In this document: piece after piece, positions 46,090 through 54,437 of the stretch
Layout of the letters: each line of letters opens with the position of its first letter
How positions within the stretch are numbered: the first letter of the stretch is position 1
Notes under the pieces: generated by a model
The model's input: the letters and a program-made list of their open reading frames with translations, nothing else
The model's database searches: none
Told to the model about the DNA's origin: nothing
Translations under genes and position numbers: made by a program
Source: Chitinophagaceae bacterium PMP191F
GTDB lineage: Bacteria; Bacteroidota; Bacteroidia; Chitinophagales; Chitinophagaceae
Assembly: GCA_001302245.1 (NCBI GenBank)
Contig: LGYU01000023.1
Span: 1 to 64,000, forward strand
Direction: 5' to 3'
DNA length: 64,000 nt

Positions 46090-46500
46090 ATGCTATCTAA
46101 AAAAGCTCAATATGCCTTCAAGGCACTGATGTACATGGCAGAAAAGAAGGATAATCAGCCGGTATTGATCGCTGAGATATCCAAAAAGAAAAAGATCCCG
46201 TTGAAATTCCTGGAAAATATACTGCTGGAACTGAAAAAGGCCGGCGTATTGGATAGTAAAAAAGGAAAAGGAGGTGGTTACTTTTTTAAAGTATCACCAA
46301 AAGAGATTTCCATGGCCAAAATCATGCGCCTGATAGATGGTCCTATTGCCATGCTGCCCTGCGTAAGCCTTTATTTTTATGAACGATGTAAAAACTGCGA
46401 TGAAAAACAATGTGGCCTGCACGATATGATGATCAACGTGCGTGATGCCACCCTGAAAATACTGGAGAAGAAAACAGTGGCAGATATCTCCAAACATTAA
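46090..46500 (+). CDS. Rrf2 family transcriptional regulator
   Basis: The 136-residue winged-helix protein opens with MLSKKAQYAFKALMYMAEKK, has the recognition region ISKKKKIPLKFLENILLELK and the wing SKKGKGGGYFF. Three cysteines (CKNCDEKQCGLHD, about residues 100-111) match the cluster-binding loop of Rrf2 regulators such as IscR/CymR relatives, so it may bind Fe-S. In many Rrf2 proteins the target is a sulfur-metabolism gene, and ahcY lies 500 bp downstream (speculative). It follows dapB by 36 bp. Confidence 0.92.
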   Translation: MLSKKAQYAFKALMYMAEKKDNQPVLIAEISKKKKIPLKFLENILLELKKAGVLDSKKGKGGGYFFKVSPKEISMAKIMRLIDGPIAMLPCVSLYFYERCKNCDEKQCGLHDMMINVRDATLKILEKKTVADISKH

Positions 46501-46520
46501 CCCCCTTCTGCCCGGCTCTT

Positions 46521-46823
46521 TTACTGGTGGATCTGCAGTTTCCTCACCATATCACTACTGAGGGTATCGGCACTGGCACCAAACCCGTTGACCAATACCC
46601 CTTTTTCACCATTTTTTGATTCGATGGCATACACCACCGCCTCATCTGCCGGGTCCGTATTGCCTTCAAAACGATATACCTCCGTTATCTCAAACTCCAC
46701 AGGGGCCAGGGTCAGCACCGGGTTATTACAGGCCACACAATCGGTCTGCAGGTTAAAATCAACAGTATAACCCCGTTTCTTTAACCCGTTAACAGCTTCC
46801 GATACAGTATCATACGTGTACAT
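46521..46823 (-). CDS. Small conserved Bacteroidota protein of unknown function
   Basis: The 100-residue soluble protein opens with MYTYDTVSEAVNGLKKRGYT and has CVACNNPVLTLAPVEFEITE and YAIESKNGEKGVLVNGFGA. I recall relatives labelled phosphoribosylpyrophosphate synthetase, which is implausible at this size because no PRPP loop is present. The ATG at 46823 is preferred over a TTG at 46829. The Cys pair CVAC could bind metal or form a disulfide. Confidence 0.75.
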   Translation of the reverse strand: MYTYDTVSEAVNGLKKRGYTVDFNLQTDCVACNNPVLTLAPVEFEITEVYRFEGNTDPADEAVVYAIESKNGEKGVLVNGFGASADTLSSDMVRKLQIHQ

Positions 46824-46899
46824 GAGCAATGATTTTACTATAAATATACTATAGCCTGTAATAAATTCCTCCGTTGCAGCCTTATCTGTTCAATAACAA

Positions 46900-46931
46900 T
46901 TGGGCCGGTAAGCGTCTAAATCGTAGCTTTG
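46900..46931 (+). promoter_or_regulatory. ahcY promoter (TTG-N21-TAGCTTTG)
   Basis: A -33 TTG at 46900-46902 and a -7 TAGCTTTG at 46924-46931 predict a ~60-nt leader. The leader contains TACAAT-N9-ATTGTA (46961-46981), a small inverted repeat that could be an operator. Confidence 0.65.
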
Positions 46932-46997
46932 CGCCCGTACAGGAAAAACTGTGCGTTAAATACAATATCACATACATTGTACATTAAACAGTAAAAC

Positions 46998-48326
46998 ATG
47001 TCAGTAACTACAAAATCAAACATTGATTTTTCCTTGCCCTATAAGGTGAAAGATATCAGCCTGGCTGAGTGGGGACGTAAAGAGATCCGTCTTGCGGAAG
47101 CAGAAATGCCAGGTTTAATGGCATTACGTACTGAATACGGCCCTTCACAGCCTTTAAAAGGTGCACGTGTAGCCGGTTGTCTGCACATGACCATTCAGAC
47201 TGCTGTGTTGATTGAAACACTGGTAGCCCTGGGTGCAGAAGTAAAATGGAGCTCCTGCAATATCTTCTCTACACAGGATCATGCTGCTGCTGCTATCGCT
47301 GCTGCAGGTATCGGTGTATTTGCCTGGAAAGGACAAACACTGGAAGAAGCTGACTGGTGTATTGAACAAACGCTGTTCTTTGGTGGTGTTGACCGCCCCC
47401 TGAACATGATCCTGGATGATGGTGGTGACCTGACCAATATCGTATTCGATAAATACCCTGAACTGATACAGAACATCAGAGGTCTGAGTGAAGAAACCAC
47501 TACAGGTGTACACCGTTTGTACGAGCGTATGGCGAAAGGCACACTACCCATCCCTGCTATCAACGTAAATGACTCTGTTACCAAATCAAAATTCGATAAC
47601 AAATACGGTTGTAAAGAATCACTGGTAGATGCTATCCGTCGTGCTACAGACGTAATGCTGGCTGGTAAAGTAGCAGTAGTAGCTGGTTACGGTGACGTAG
47701 GTAAAGGTTCTGCTGCATCTCTGGCTGGTGCCGGTTGCCGCGTAATCGTTACAGAAATTGACCCTATCTGTGCTTTACAGGCTGCAATGGATGGATTTGC
47801 TGTAAAGAAAATGGTAAACGCCGTTAAAGAAGCTGATATCGTTGTAACCACTACCGGTTGCCGCGACATCATTACCGGCGAACACTTCAAACTGATGAAA
47901 GATAAAACCATCGTTTGTAACATTGGTCACTTCGATATCGAGATCGATATTGCATGGATCAATACCAATTATGGTCATACAAAAGATACTATCAAGCCAC
48001 AGGTTGATATCTACAATGTTGACGGAAAAGATATCATCATCCTGGCTGAAGGCCGCCTGGTAAACCTTGGCTGCGCTACAGGACACCCCAGCTTTGTAAT
48101 GAGTAATTCATTTACCAACCAAACGCTGGCACAGATTGAACTGTGGGCCAATGCCAAGAACTACGAAAACAAAGTATATGTACTGCCCAAACATCTTGAT
48201 GAAAAAGTAGCCCGTTTGCACCTGCCAAAAATTGGTGTGGAACTGGACGAACTTACAACTCCGCAATCAGAATACCTGGGTATTGCTAAAAACGGTCCGT
48301 TCAAACCAGAACACTACCGTTATTAA
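46998..48326 (+). CDS. ahcY: Adenosylhomocysteinase
   Basis: The 442-residue enzyme hydrolyses S-adenosylhomocysteine to homocysteine and adenosine, which keeps methyltransferases from product inhibition. Seen are the substrate region [16 protein letters not shown], the NAD-binding [20 protein letters not shown], and the C-terminal [17 protein letters not shown] with the conserved Lys/Tyr end. Codon use is more uniform than in its neighbours (many GTA, GGT, CTG), consistent with high expression. It has its own promoter and terminator. Confidence 0.97.
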   Translation: MSVTTKSNIDFSLPYKVKDISLAEWGRKEIRLAEAEMPGLMALRTEYGPSQPLKGARVAGCLHMTIQTAVLIETLVALGAEVKWSSCNIFSTQDHAAAAIAAAGIGVFAWKGQTLEEADWCIEQTLFFGGVDRPLNMILDDGGDLTNIVFDKYPELIQNIRGLSEETTTGVHRLYERMAKGTLPIPAINVNDSVTKSKFDNKYGCKESLVDAIRRATDVMLAGKVAVVAGYGDVGKGSAASLAGAGCRVIVTEIDPICALQAAMDGFAVKKMVNAVKEADIVVTTTGCRDIITGEHFKLMKDKTIVCNIGHFDIEIDIAWINTNYGHTKDTIKPQVDIYNVDGKDIIILAEGRLVNLGCATGHPSFVMSNSFTNQTLAQIELWANAKNYENKVYVLPKHLDEKVARLHLPKIGVELDELTTPQSEYLGIAKNGPFKPEHYRY

Positions 48327-48351
48327 TTGAAACTAAGTCACATTCAATATC

Positions 48352-48377
48352 AATCCCCGTTCAGCCGAACGGGGATT
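48352..48377 (+). terminator. ahcY intrinsic terminator
   Basis: A 10-bp perfect stem (AATCCCCGTT/AACGGGGATT), a 6-nt loop and a T-run lie 25 bp after the stop codon. Confidence 0.9.
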
Positions 48378-48416
48378 TTTTTATTTGCTCCTGTTGCATC
48401 CTTTCAATTTTTAAAA

Positions 48417-48498
48417 TATAGTTCTGTAATACTATAATCAGTAATTATAGTCCTATAGTACTATAATTATAAAATATAGGTTTAAAAGACTATATTTG
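48417..48498 (+). promoter_or_regulatory. Operator array and -7 element before the SatD-like gene
   Basis: Six TATAG/CTATA half-sites lie at 48417-48421, 48432-48436, 48446-48450, 48453-48458, 48461-48465 and 48475-48479. They form inverted repeats such as ATAATTATAG/CTATAATTAT and the palindrome TATAGTACTATA. A -7 TATATTTG follows at 48491-48498. The -33 position has no TTG, so transcription may depend on a regulator. The downstream protein has an HTH and could bind here itself. Confidence 0.5.
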
Positions 48499-48512
48499 TG
48501 GAAAGCAGCAAT

Positions 48513-49145
48513 ATGCCATCCAGCAAAAAAGCAGCAGTGATCAGCGCCGATATCATTGGCTCTACAGCATTAAGGCCCGCAGCACGCAAGCGTTTGCAAC
48601 AAGCATTGAATACGTTCAGCCGCCAGGTTACCGGCCAATGGAAAAGTCTGCGGCTGGAGCAATACCGTGGAGATAGCCTTCAGGCAACCATTACTACCGG
48701 AACTACCGATGTGCTTACCATAACATTATTACTGCAAAGCTACCTGGTAAAAGAAAAATTCCATATCCGTACTGCTGTTGGCATAGGCAATATCAGTTTC
48801 AGCAGCAAAAACGTAATTACTTCAGACGGTACGGCATTCCGTGCTTCAGGTCCCTACCTTGATGAACTAAAAAAGAACGGCAATATGATCAGCATTGCCA
48901 GTGAACATGCCACATTTACCGAAGAATGGCAAACACACAGTGCTTCCCTCAACTACATCATACAGCGTTGGACACCTCAACAGGCCGAAGCTATCTGGCT
49001 ACACCTGCAGCATTATACCCAACAGGCAATAGCACGTAAACTCAAAATCAAACAGCCCTCTGTTCATCAACGCTTACAAGCCGGCGGCTGGCCCGTTATA
49101 CAAAAAATTTTGGCTCGTTTTGAATCGGTTGTATCCGCGCTTTAG
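48513..49145 (+). CDS. SatD-like protein with C-terminal HTH
   Basis: In this 210-residue protein the N-terminal part (VISADIIGSTAL; LEQYRGDSLQATI; RTAVGIGNISF) resembles the SatD family and has a cyclase-like ferredoxin fold. The C-terminal part holds a helix-turn-helix (HYTQQAIARKLKIKQPSVHQ). The ATG at 48513 is chosen because a GTG at 48498 overlaps the -7 element. The gene is paired with the DUF3307 gene 14 bp downstream. SatD/DUF3307 pairs recur in distant bacteria with no settled function. Confidence 0.75.
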   Translation: MPSSKKAAVISADIIGSTALRPAARKRLQQALNTFSRQVTGQWKSLRLEQYRGDSLQATITTGTTDVLTITLLLQSYLVKEKFHIRTAVGIGNISFSSKNVITSDGTAFRASGPYLDELKKNGNMISIASEHATFTEEWQTHSASLNYIIQRWTPQQAEAIWLHLQHYTQQAIARKLKIKQPSVHQRLQAGGWPVIQKILARFESVVSAL

Positions 49146-49159
49146 TTTATTTTTAATAC

Positions 49160-49891
49160 ATGCTTATCCTCTTTCAATGGATTTTCGCCCATCTGCTGGG
49201 AGACTTTGTGCTGCAAACACGCAATATGGTAAGGCACAAAAAACGATTCAAGGCCACTTCCTGGCATTTATGGGCACATTGTCTGCTGCATGGAATATTG
49301 GTCTATATAATTACACAACAATGGCAATTGTGGCAGGTGCCGGTTATTGTGATCATCAGTCACTTCATAATCGATGTATGGAAGCTAAACAGAAAAGACA
49401 ACGGCCTGTATTTTTTTCTTGATCAGACATTACATTTGCTGGTATTGCTGTTGTGCTGGCTCATCTTTATACAACCGGCCGGGAAACCACTTACCTATCT
49501 GCAACAATGGCTACATTATACACCCTTCTGGATAATAGGCACCGGGTATCTTATCATTAGTTTACCAATGTCTTACTTTCTGGGATATGCTACCCAGCGC
49601 TGGCGTAAGGAAGCTGAAGAACTGGCTATCCGCTCTTCGGTAAGTTTAAGTGAGGCAGGCAAATGGATCGGCATATTTGAACGGATACTGGTATACACAT
49701 TTGTGATTACCAACCATTTTGAAGGCATAGGTTTTCTGATTGCAGCCAAATCTATTCTGCGCTTCAATGATATCAAAGGCAGCGAAGCACGCAAAGAAGC
49801 TGAATATGTACTGATAGGCACCTTAATGAGCTTTTCAGCCTCTATACTAGTGGCACTTGCCATCAGGCAGTTTTTGCCACATACCGCATAA
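49160..49891 (+). CDS. DUF3307 integral membrane protein
   Basis: The 243-residue protein has about six hydrophobic helices. The opening FQWIFAHLLGDFVLQTRNMV and the following HLWAHCLLHGILVYII and SHFIIDVWKLNR carry conserved His/Asp residues (HLLGDF, HxxxH, HFIID) typical of DUF3307. Their arrangement in membrane helices suggests metal or proton binding. It is co-transcribed with the SatD-like gene. Confidence 0.85.
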   Translation: MLILFQWIFAHLLGDFVLQTRNMVRHKKRFKATSWHLWAHCLLHGILVYIITQQWQLWQVPVIVIISHFIIDVWKLNRKDNGLYFFLDQTLHLLVLLLCWLIFIQPAGKPLTYLQQWLHYTPFWIIGTGYLIISLPMSYFLGYATQRWRKEAEELAIRSSVSLSEAGKWIGIFERILVYTFVITNHFEGIGFLIAAKSILRFNDIKGSEARKEAEYVLIGTLMSFSASILVALAIRQFLPHTA

Positions 49892-49894
49892 AAA

Positions 49895-49923
49895 AGCGGG
49901 TTCCTTTAACCAGGGAACCCGCT
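49895..49923. terminator. Terminator between convergent genes
   Basis: A 10-bp stem (AGCGGGTTCC/GGAACCCGCT) with a 9-nt loop is followed by TTTTATG on the minus strand. It probably ends the minus-strand barrel gene and also blocks the DUF3307 transcript. Confidence 0.75.
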
Positions 49924-49947
49924 GTAAATAACAGTAACATGTTATTA

Positions 49948-50454
49948 TTAGAAAGTATAGCGTGCAGCTACACCACCAAAAGCTCGGAAGTTATAATACA
50001 GATCACCGATAAAGAAAGTAGGCATTACATCAGCACTTACAGCCAGAGGAATTTTGCTGAATTTATAATCAACGCCACCTACAGGATGCACACCAACACC
50101 GAAGTTGGAATATTTACTGCTTCCATAATAATATTTCCAATTGCTGCTGTAAGAATACACCTGGCCTAAAACACCACCACCAACATACCATTTGAACCCT
50201 GGAATACTACCTATGGGAAAATGATGCTGATACATAGCGCCGAAGGTAAAATAGTTATAACCAAAAGATACACCTTCATGCCAGAAACCAGCATGTGCTT
50301 CAATAGCACCGGCAGAGGTAATAAAATGTTTCAAACTGGCTTCAACAGGAATACCCACTCTCAAACCTACGGCTGTTTTGTATTCACTCTGTGCATGGCT
50401 GTAATTAACCATTCCCAAAACTGCAACGAGGCATACTAATGTTAGCTTTTTCAT
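49948..50454 (-). CDS. Small outer-membrane barrel-like protein
   Basis: The 168-residue protein has a signal peptide (ends SHAQS). Alternating aromatic and glycine-rich strands (AVGLRVGIPVEASLKHF; GYNYFTFGAMYQHHF; FKWYVGGGVLGQVYSY) end with AARYTF, a C-terminal aromatic as in outer-membrane proteins. No specific family is recognised. Confidence 0.75.
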   Translation of the reverse strand: MKKLTLVCLVAVLGMVNYSHAQSEYKTAVGLRVGIPVEASLKHFITSAGAIEAHAGFWHEGVSFGYNYFTFGAMYQHHFPIGSIPGFKWYVGGGVLGQVYSYSSNWKYYYGSSKYSNFGVGVHPVGGVDYKFSKIPLAVSADVMPTFFIGDLYYNFRAFGGVAARYTF

Positions 50455-50607
50455 GAAGAATACATGTTTTATGGTTCAATGATAATTGGCACAAATATAT
50501 AATATTCAATTGAATTTGTACAGGCATACCCAATGCATACACTCAGAGTACCCACTCCCCCGGCCCGCGGCATACTTTTTTAAATAGTTACCAATAAAAT
50601 AATTATC

Positions 50608-50916
50608 ATGTCAAATCAGCGTAAAAATAAAAAACAGCCTGCTGCGCCATTAAAAAAAGAAGATATTCAGAAAAACCCGGATGAACACATTGACCAGGAT
50701 TTTCCCGGCTTTCCACATCCCATTGCGCGGGAAGAGATTATCAAGCCGCATACTCCCAATGAAAAGGCTACTGCAGGTATAAAACAACCGCAGCAGCATC
50801 GGCATAAAACAGCAGAAGATACAGATGAATCATCATCTGATGGTTCAGGAAATGCTTTTGAAAGGACTGAGCGTACCCAAAAGAACATGAAGGAAGATCA
50901 CGATACGGCGTACTGA
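50608..50916 (+). CDS. Small disordered, highly charged protein
   Basis: The 102-residue protein has no signal peptide or membrane segment. It is rich in Lys, Glu, Asp, Gln and Pro, with the block KKEDIQKNPDEHIDQDFPGF and PIAREEIIKPHT, which I recall from similar small Bacteroidota proteins. The Ser/Asp cluster DESSSDGSGN is probably unstructured. Function unknown. It is convergent with the amine oxidase gene (7-bp gap). Confidence 0.65.
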   Translation: MSNQRKNKKQPAAPLKKEDIQKNPDEHIDQDFPGFPHPIAREEIIKPHTPNEKATAGIKQPQQHRHKTAEDTDESSSDGSGNAFERTERTQKNMKEDHDTAY

Positions 50917-50923
50917 TATTGTT

Positions 50924-52195
50924 TTATGAATTGGTAATGGAAGCTGCTACTTGCTGCCCTGTTACCAGCGCAGCTTCTACTGTACCGGGATGTGCCCCCA
51001 GGTACATAGCTTCACCTGCAAAATAAACAGTGTGCTCAAGTGGTGTGGTAAGTTGCTGCACCGCTTTTTGCATATTCAAAGTGGCATAACTGTAAGCACC
51101 TCTTACAAATGGCTCATGACACCAGTTGAATATACGCGTCTGCAACAATGCCCCACGAACATCATCTACTGTCATATTAAAGATCCCTGCCAGTGAATGT
51201 ACTGCATCATTCAATAATTGCGCTTCATCCTGTTGTGTATAATTGTTCACCACAGGACCACCCAGCCAACCCGTAAGTAAAGGATATTCATGATCAGCTT
51301 GTGTCCACCAGGTAGGAATGCTCTCATTACTCAGAAAAAAAACTGCATTATTAAACTTATGTAACCAGAATGCTTCCCGGAACAATAGCTGGAGTTTGAT
51401 GACAGCGCCGAAGCCCAATTGCAGCATCGCCTGCAGGTACTGCGGAATAGCAGGGCTAAAATGAATATGCCCCAGCTCCTTCTCTTCTGTGTTCAATACA
51501 CCCGGAGAAACAGTCAGTATCAGTTTATTTCCGCTAAAGCGGCTGCCATTGGCACAGGTTACATGCACGCTGTTATGCTTCCACTCAACATTTTTTACTA
51601 CATGTGAAGTATAGATAGTACATCCCTGAGCAATACATTGTTGTTCCAGGTAACGGATCAGTTGTCCGTACCCTCCGGGCAGATGATATTGTTCTTCTTC
51701 ATCGTTCATCCATTCTTCACGCAATGCCAGTACACTGGCTTTATGAATATCAGCCAGGTCATATCCTTCAGCAAAACGTTTTACAGCTTTGCGTAATGCT
51801 GCATATTGTTCCTGTGAAAAGTATTGTTCAAGAAATGCAGCTACAGTAATATCCTGCTGCACAGATTGCAACCGCTGCATCAACTCGTCCCACCCTTCCA
51901 TCAAAGCGTCCTGCTGATGCCACCGGCCATTGACAATACTGACCATTTTGCGCACTACCGGCTCGTATTCAATACCAGCCTCTTCCAGTAATTGCAGTGT
52001 AACAGGCAGTTTACCATGCACAAATTCTGCCCCTGCTTCAAGCGGTTGTGAAAATGCCGGATCATACAGTGTGCAGATCCTTCCTCCAATAACAGTTGCA
52101 GCTTCCAGCACCACTACTGAAAAACCTTTTGATGACAACATTTTTGCTGCCATTAAACCTGCTGCTCCTGCACCCGCTATTAAAACTGTTTTCAT
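50924..52195 (-). CDS. FAD-dependent amine oxidase family protein
   Basis: The 423-residue protein has the N-terminal dinucleotide-binding motif VLIAGAGAAGLMAAKML, then VVVLEAATVIGGRI, and GAEFVHGKLP. The C-terminal block VYFAGEAMYLGAHPGTVEAA is the second FAD-binding signature of flavin amine oxidases (monoamine/polyamine oxidase group). The substrate is unknown. The start at 52195 puts the Rossmann motif at the N-terminus, as in homologues. A long inverted repeat lies just upstream. Confidence 0.88.
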   Translation of the reverse strand: MKTVLIAGAGAAGLMAAKMLSSKGFSVVVLEAATVIGGRICTLYDPAFSQPLEAGAEFVHGKLPVTLQLLEEAGIEYEPVVRKMVSIVNGRWHQQDALMEGWDELMQRLQSVQQDITVAAFLEQYFSQEQYAALRKAVKRFAEGYDLADIHKASVLALREEWMNDEEEQYHLPGGYGQLIRYLEQQCIAQGCTIYTSHVVKNVEWKHNSVHVTCANGSRFSGNKLILTVSPGVLNTEEKELGHIHFSPAIPQYLQAMLQLGFGAVIKLQLLFREAFWLHKFNNAVFFLSNESIPTWWTQADHEYPLLTGWLGGPVVNNYTQQDEAQLLNDAVHSLAGIFNMTVDDVRGALLQTRIFNWCHEPFVRGAYSYATLNMQKAVQQLTTPLEHTVYFAGEAMYLGAHPGTVEAALVTGQQVAASITNS

Positions 52196-52219
52196 TATAC
52201 TTACTTGCACTTATACAAT

Positions 52220-52253
52220 GTAAAATTACGGTTTCTCCCGCTCGTAATTTTAC
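52220..52253. promoter_or_regulatory. Perfect 11-bp inverted repeat upstream of the amine oxidase gene
   Basis: GTAAAATTACG and CGTAATTTTAC are exact complements separated by 12 bp, centred about 40 bp before the start codon. The size and place suit a dimeric regulator's operator, though a hairpin is also possible. No T-tract follows on either strand. Confidence 0.5.
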
Positions 52254-52395
52254 ATAAAAACGAAGCAAATAACATTGGCTTTTCCACGGATTATCAACTT
52301 ATTAAGCGCATTCATGAATTAATGCCAAATTAATACCCACGCTCATTGCAGGAAGCAGGATTATATTGTACTTTCATTGCTGAAATTGTGCTCCT

Positions 52396-53703
52396 ATGAA
52401 ACTCCAAACCCTTGAAACTGTAACCGGTATTTTTAAACACATAGGTAAGTCCTGTATACTTTCCCGTCAATGTGCCATCTTTACACTGGCCACCAGTTTC
52501 CTGATAGTTACTGATACAGCCGTTCATGCACAGTGTACACCACCTTCCATGTCATTCAAAAATCCAACACTGATCAGCGGCAGAGCCGGACGTGTAGGTG
52601 CTACTTATAAATTTGCCAATGTAGCGACCGGTATAGACTGCCATATTCAGATACTTGCATTGGCTGGCGGAGCAGCGCTGGGAGAAATTGATAATACCAC
52701 ACAAGGCTACTTTGATGCCTGGCAACCTTATGTAACTGCAGGTGCCAACGCCACCTCCTATCTTGACTGGAAAATTTCATTTAAGAAAGCCAATACAACC
52801 ACAGACACCATGTTACGCTGCCTGGCCATTACGGCAATTGATGTAGACGGTGATGGCAGTAAACTGCGTGAGTTCATTGTGGCATCTACTCCGGGTGCGT
52901 ATGCGGTTGATCCCAATACATCACTCAGTGTTACATTCGATGGAGTTAACTCAACTGCTATCGCAAGTTATGTAACAGTGCCCAGCATTGATACCAATGC
53001 ACGTAAAGCCATGTTCCAGATGAATTTTACCAACGTAAGCACTATTGTTTACAGAAATGGTTCTATTTCCAGCAAATCAACTACCGACGACAGACACACC
53101 TGTATTTATTTCAAATCGTTCTTCAACAACGGGCTCATTTTACTGCCTGTAAACCTACTGTCATTCAATGCACGCTCAATGCAGGATGGTATTCAATTGA
53201 ACTGGAAGGTTACGCAGGAAGAAAACATGTTGCACTATACTGTGCAGAGAAGTACTGATGGTATCAACTGGACCAATATTGGAAAAGTGAATGCAATGAA
53301 TGTAAACAATGCTACACACACGTATGTATACCACGATAAAAATGCCGGTACAGGAACATTACATTACCGCCTGCAGCAAACTGATACCCGTGAGCAGACT
53401 ACCCTATCAACGGTGGTAAGTGTAAATAACAACGGTGGTAAATTAGTTATCAATACACCCACCCTGATCAATGGCAAGTCCATTCCAATCCAGATACAAA
53501 CAACAGCCAATGAAGAATACACTTTTTCATTATACACCATGCAAGGTCAACTGGTAAGCCGGCAACAGTATGCTGCACAAAACGGAACTGTGCAAACAAC
53601 ACAGTTTAACCTGTCTGGTAAGCCAACCACAGGTATTTACATGCTTATTGCACAAAACCGGCAAGGCAATATTGTGTACCGGAACAGCCTGTTACTGCAA
53701 TAA
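52396..53703 (+). CDS. Secreted protein with T9SS-type C-terminal sorting domain
   Basis: In this 435-residue protein a long signal peptide (cleavage near AVHAQ) is followed by an N-terminal domain of unknown type, then an FNIII-like segment (LPVNLLSFNARSMQDGIQLN with TQEENMLHYTVQRS), and a C-terminal type A sorting-like domain (YTFSLYTMQGQLVSRQQ; KPTTGIYMLIAQNRQGNIVY). This arrangement marks cargo of the type IX secretion system, of which PorQ is encoded at 30265. The cargo's own activity is unknown. It is a single gene with a strong terminator. Confidence 0.85.
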   Translation: MKLQTLETVTGIFKHIGKSCILSRQCAIFTLATSFLIVTDTAVHAQCTPPSMSFKNPTLISGRAGRVGATYKFANVATGIDCHIQILALAGGAALGEIDNTTQGYFDAWQPYVTAGANATSYLDWKISFKKANTTTDTMLRCLAITAIDVDGDGSKLREFIVASTPGAYAVDPNTSLSVTFDGVNSTAIASYVTVPSIDTNARKAMFQMNFTNVSTIVYRNGSISSKSTTDDRHTCIYFKSFFNNGLILLPVNLLSFNARSMQDGIQLNWKVTQEENMLHYTVQRSTDGINWTNIGKVNAMNVNNATHTYVYHDKNAGTGTLHYRLQQTDTREQTTLSTVVSVNNNGGKLVINTPTLINGKSIPIQIQTTANEEYTFSLYTMQGQLVSRQQYAAQNGTVQTTQFNLSGKPTTGIYMLIAQNRQGNIVYRNSLLLQ

Positions 53704-53730
53704 TCAACTTATCTCTGTTCAATAAAAAAA

Positions 53731-53752
53731 GCTCCGGAAATATCACCGGAGC
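53731..53752 (+). terminator. Intrinsic terminator of the T9SS cargo gene
   Basis: GCTCCGG/CCGGAGC with flanking A and T runs extends the stem to about 14 bp, with an 8-nt loop and a T-run on the plus strand. Confidence 0.9.
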
Positions 53753-53946
53753 TTTTTTTTATTCATTTTTTCAGTGCATTATCGTAATTTTGCGCAACAG
53801 CCCCGTTTTTATTATCCCTTCTCCGATCCAACTAACGTACTGAGATTTATTGCACTATGTGCAAAACTTTTTATGGATATTAAGAAAACATTATAAAATT
53901 TTTGCATTAGAATTGCTTTGTTGTAGTCATTTAATTTTTGTGTGTT

Positions 53947-54210
53947 ATGCAGATACAATTCAATAAAAATATCCAGTTTACCCGGCTGGTTCGTGCTGAT
54001 GGCAGATTAAGAGAGTTCAATTTCAGAAAACTGGGAGGCATTAATGAGGGGATCTTTACGGTGGATGTAAGTGATGATCGCGGAAACCGTATTATGTTCA
54101 GAATGCAAAAAGATAATGATACCTGGAAAATAATACCACAACCTTTGCCCGGGTGGGTAGTAGAGCAGGAAGGCCGGTTTCATGAGTTGATCGAAGAAGA
54201 ACTGCCTTAG
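53947..54210 (+). CDS. Small conserved Bacteroidota protein
   Basis: The 87-residue protein, MQIQFNKNIQFTRLVRADGR onward, has alternating strands (NEGIFTVDVSDDRGNRIMFR) and no signal peptide. Such short acidic beta-rich proteins recur in Bacteroidota and are unnamed. A -7-like TAATTTTTG lies at 53932-53940, only 6 bp before the ATG at 53947, so the mRNA may have almost no leader. The reading from 53938 was rejected for that reason. Confidence 0.65.
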   Translation: MQIQFNKNIQFTRLVRADGRLREFNFRKLGGINEGIFTVDVSDDRGNRIMFRMQKDNDTWKIIPQPLPGWVVEQEGRFHELIEEELP

Positions 54211-54323
54211 CAGGCAACTGCGGACTACAGCAAACGTAACTTTACATCAATTGTTATAGTACCGTACCACTTGTGTTATCACCCTATACAGCAGTTTTTC
54301 CATTATTCTTACAACAATGAATG

Positions 54324-54345
54324 TGCAAAAGCGTGGGCTTTTGCA
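54324..54345 (+). repeat. Hairpin in the 3' region of the small gene
   Basis: TGCAAAAGC and GCTTTTGCA pair perfectly around a GTGG loop. It lies between the stop at 54210 and the terminator at 54379-54417. Confidence 0.5.
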
Positions 54346-54378
54346 GATAGCTATATTTTGCGTTCTATCAAATTACTA

Positions 54379-54417
54379 CCGGTAAACAATCTCCGACGGG
54401 AAAAAGTTGTTTACCGG
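54379..54417 (+). terminator. Intrinsic terminator
   Basis: An 11-bp perfect stem (CCGGTAAACAA/TTGTTTACCGG) with a 17-nt loop is followed by CTTTTTATT on the plus strand, 170 bp after the small gene at 53947-54210. Confidence 0.8.
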
Positions 54418-54437
54418 CTTTTTATTGCGTGCTTTCC

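Noticed and set aside
46521-46823. Phosphoribosylpyrophosphate synthetase label
   Set aside because: The protein is only 100 residues and has no PRPP-binding loop or catalytic motifs.
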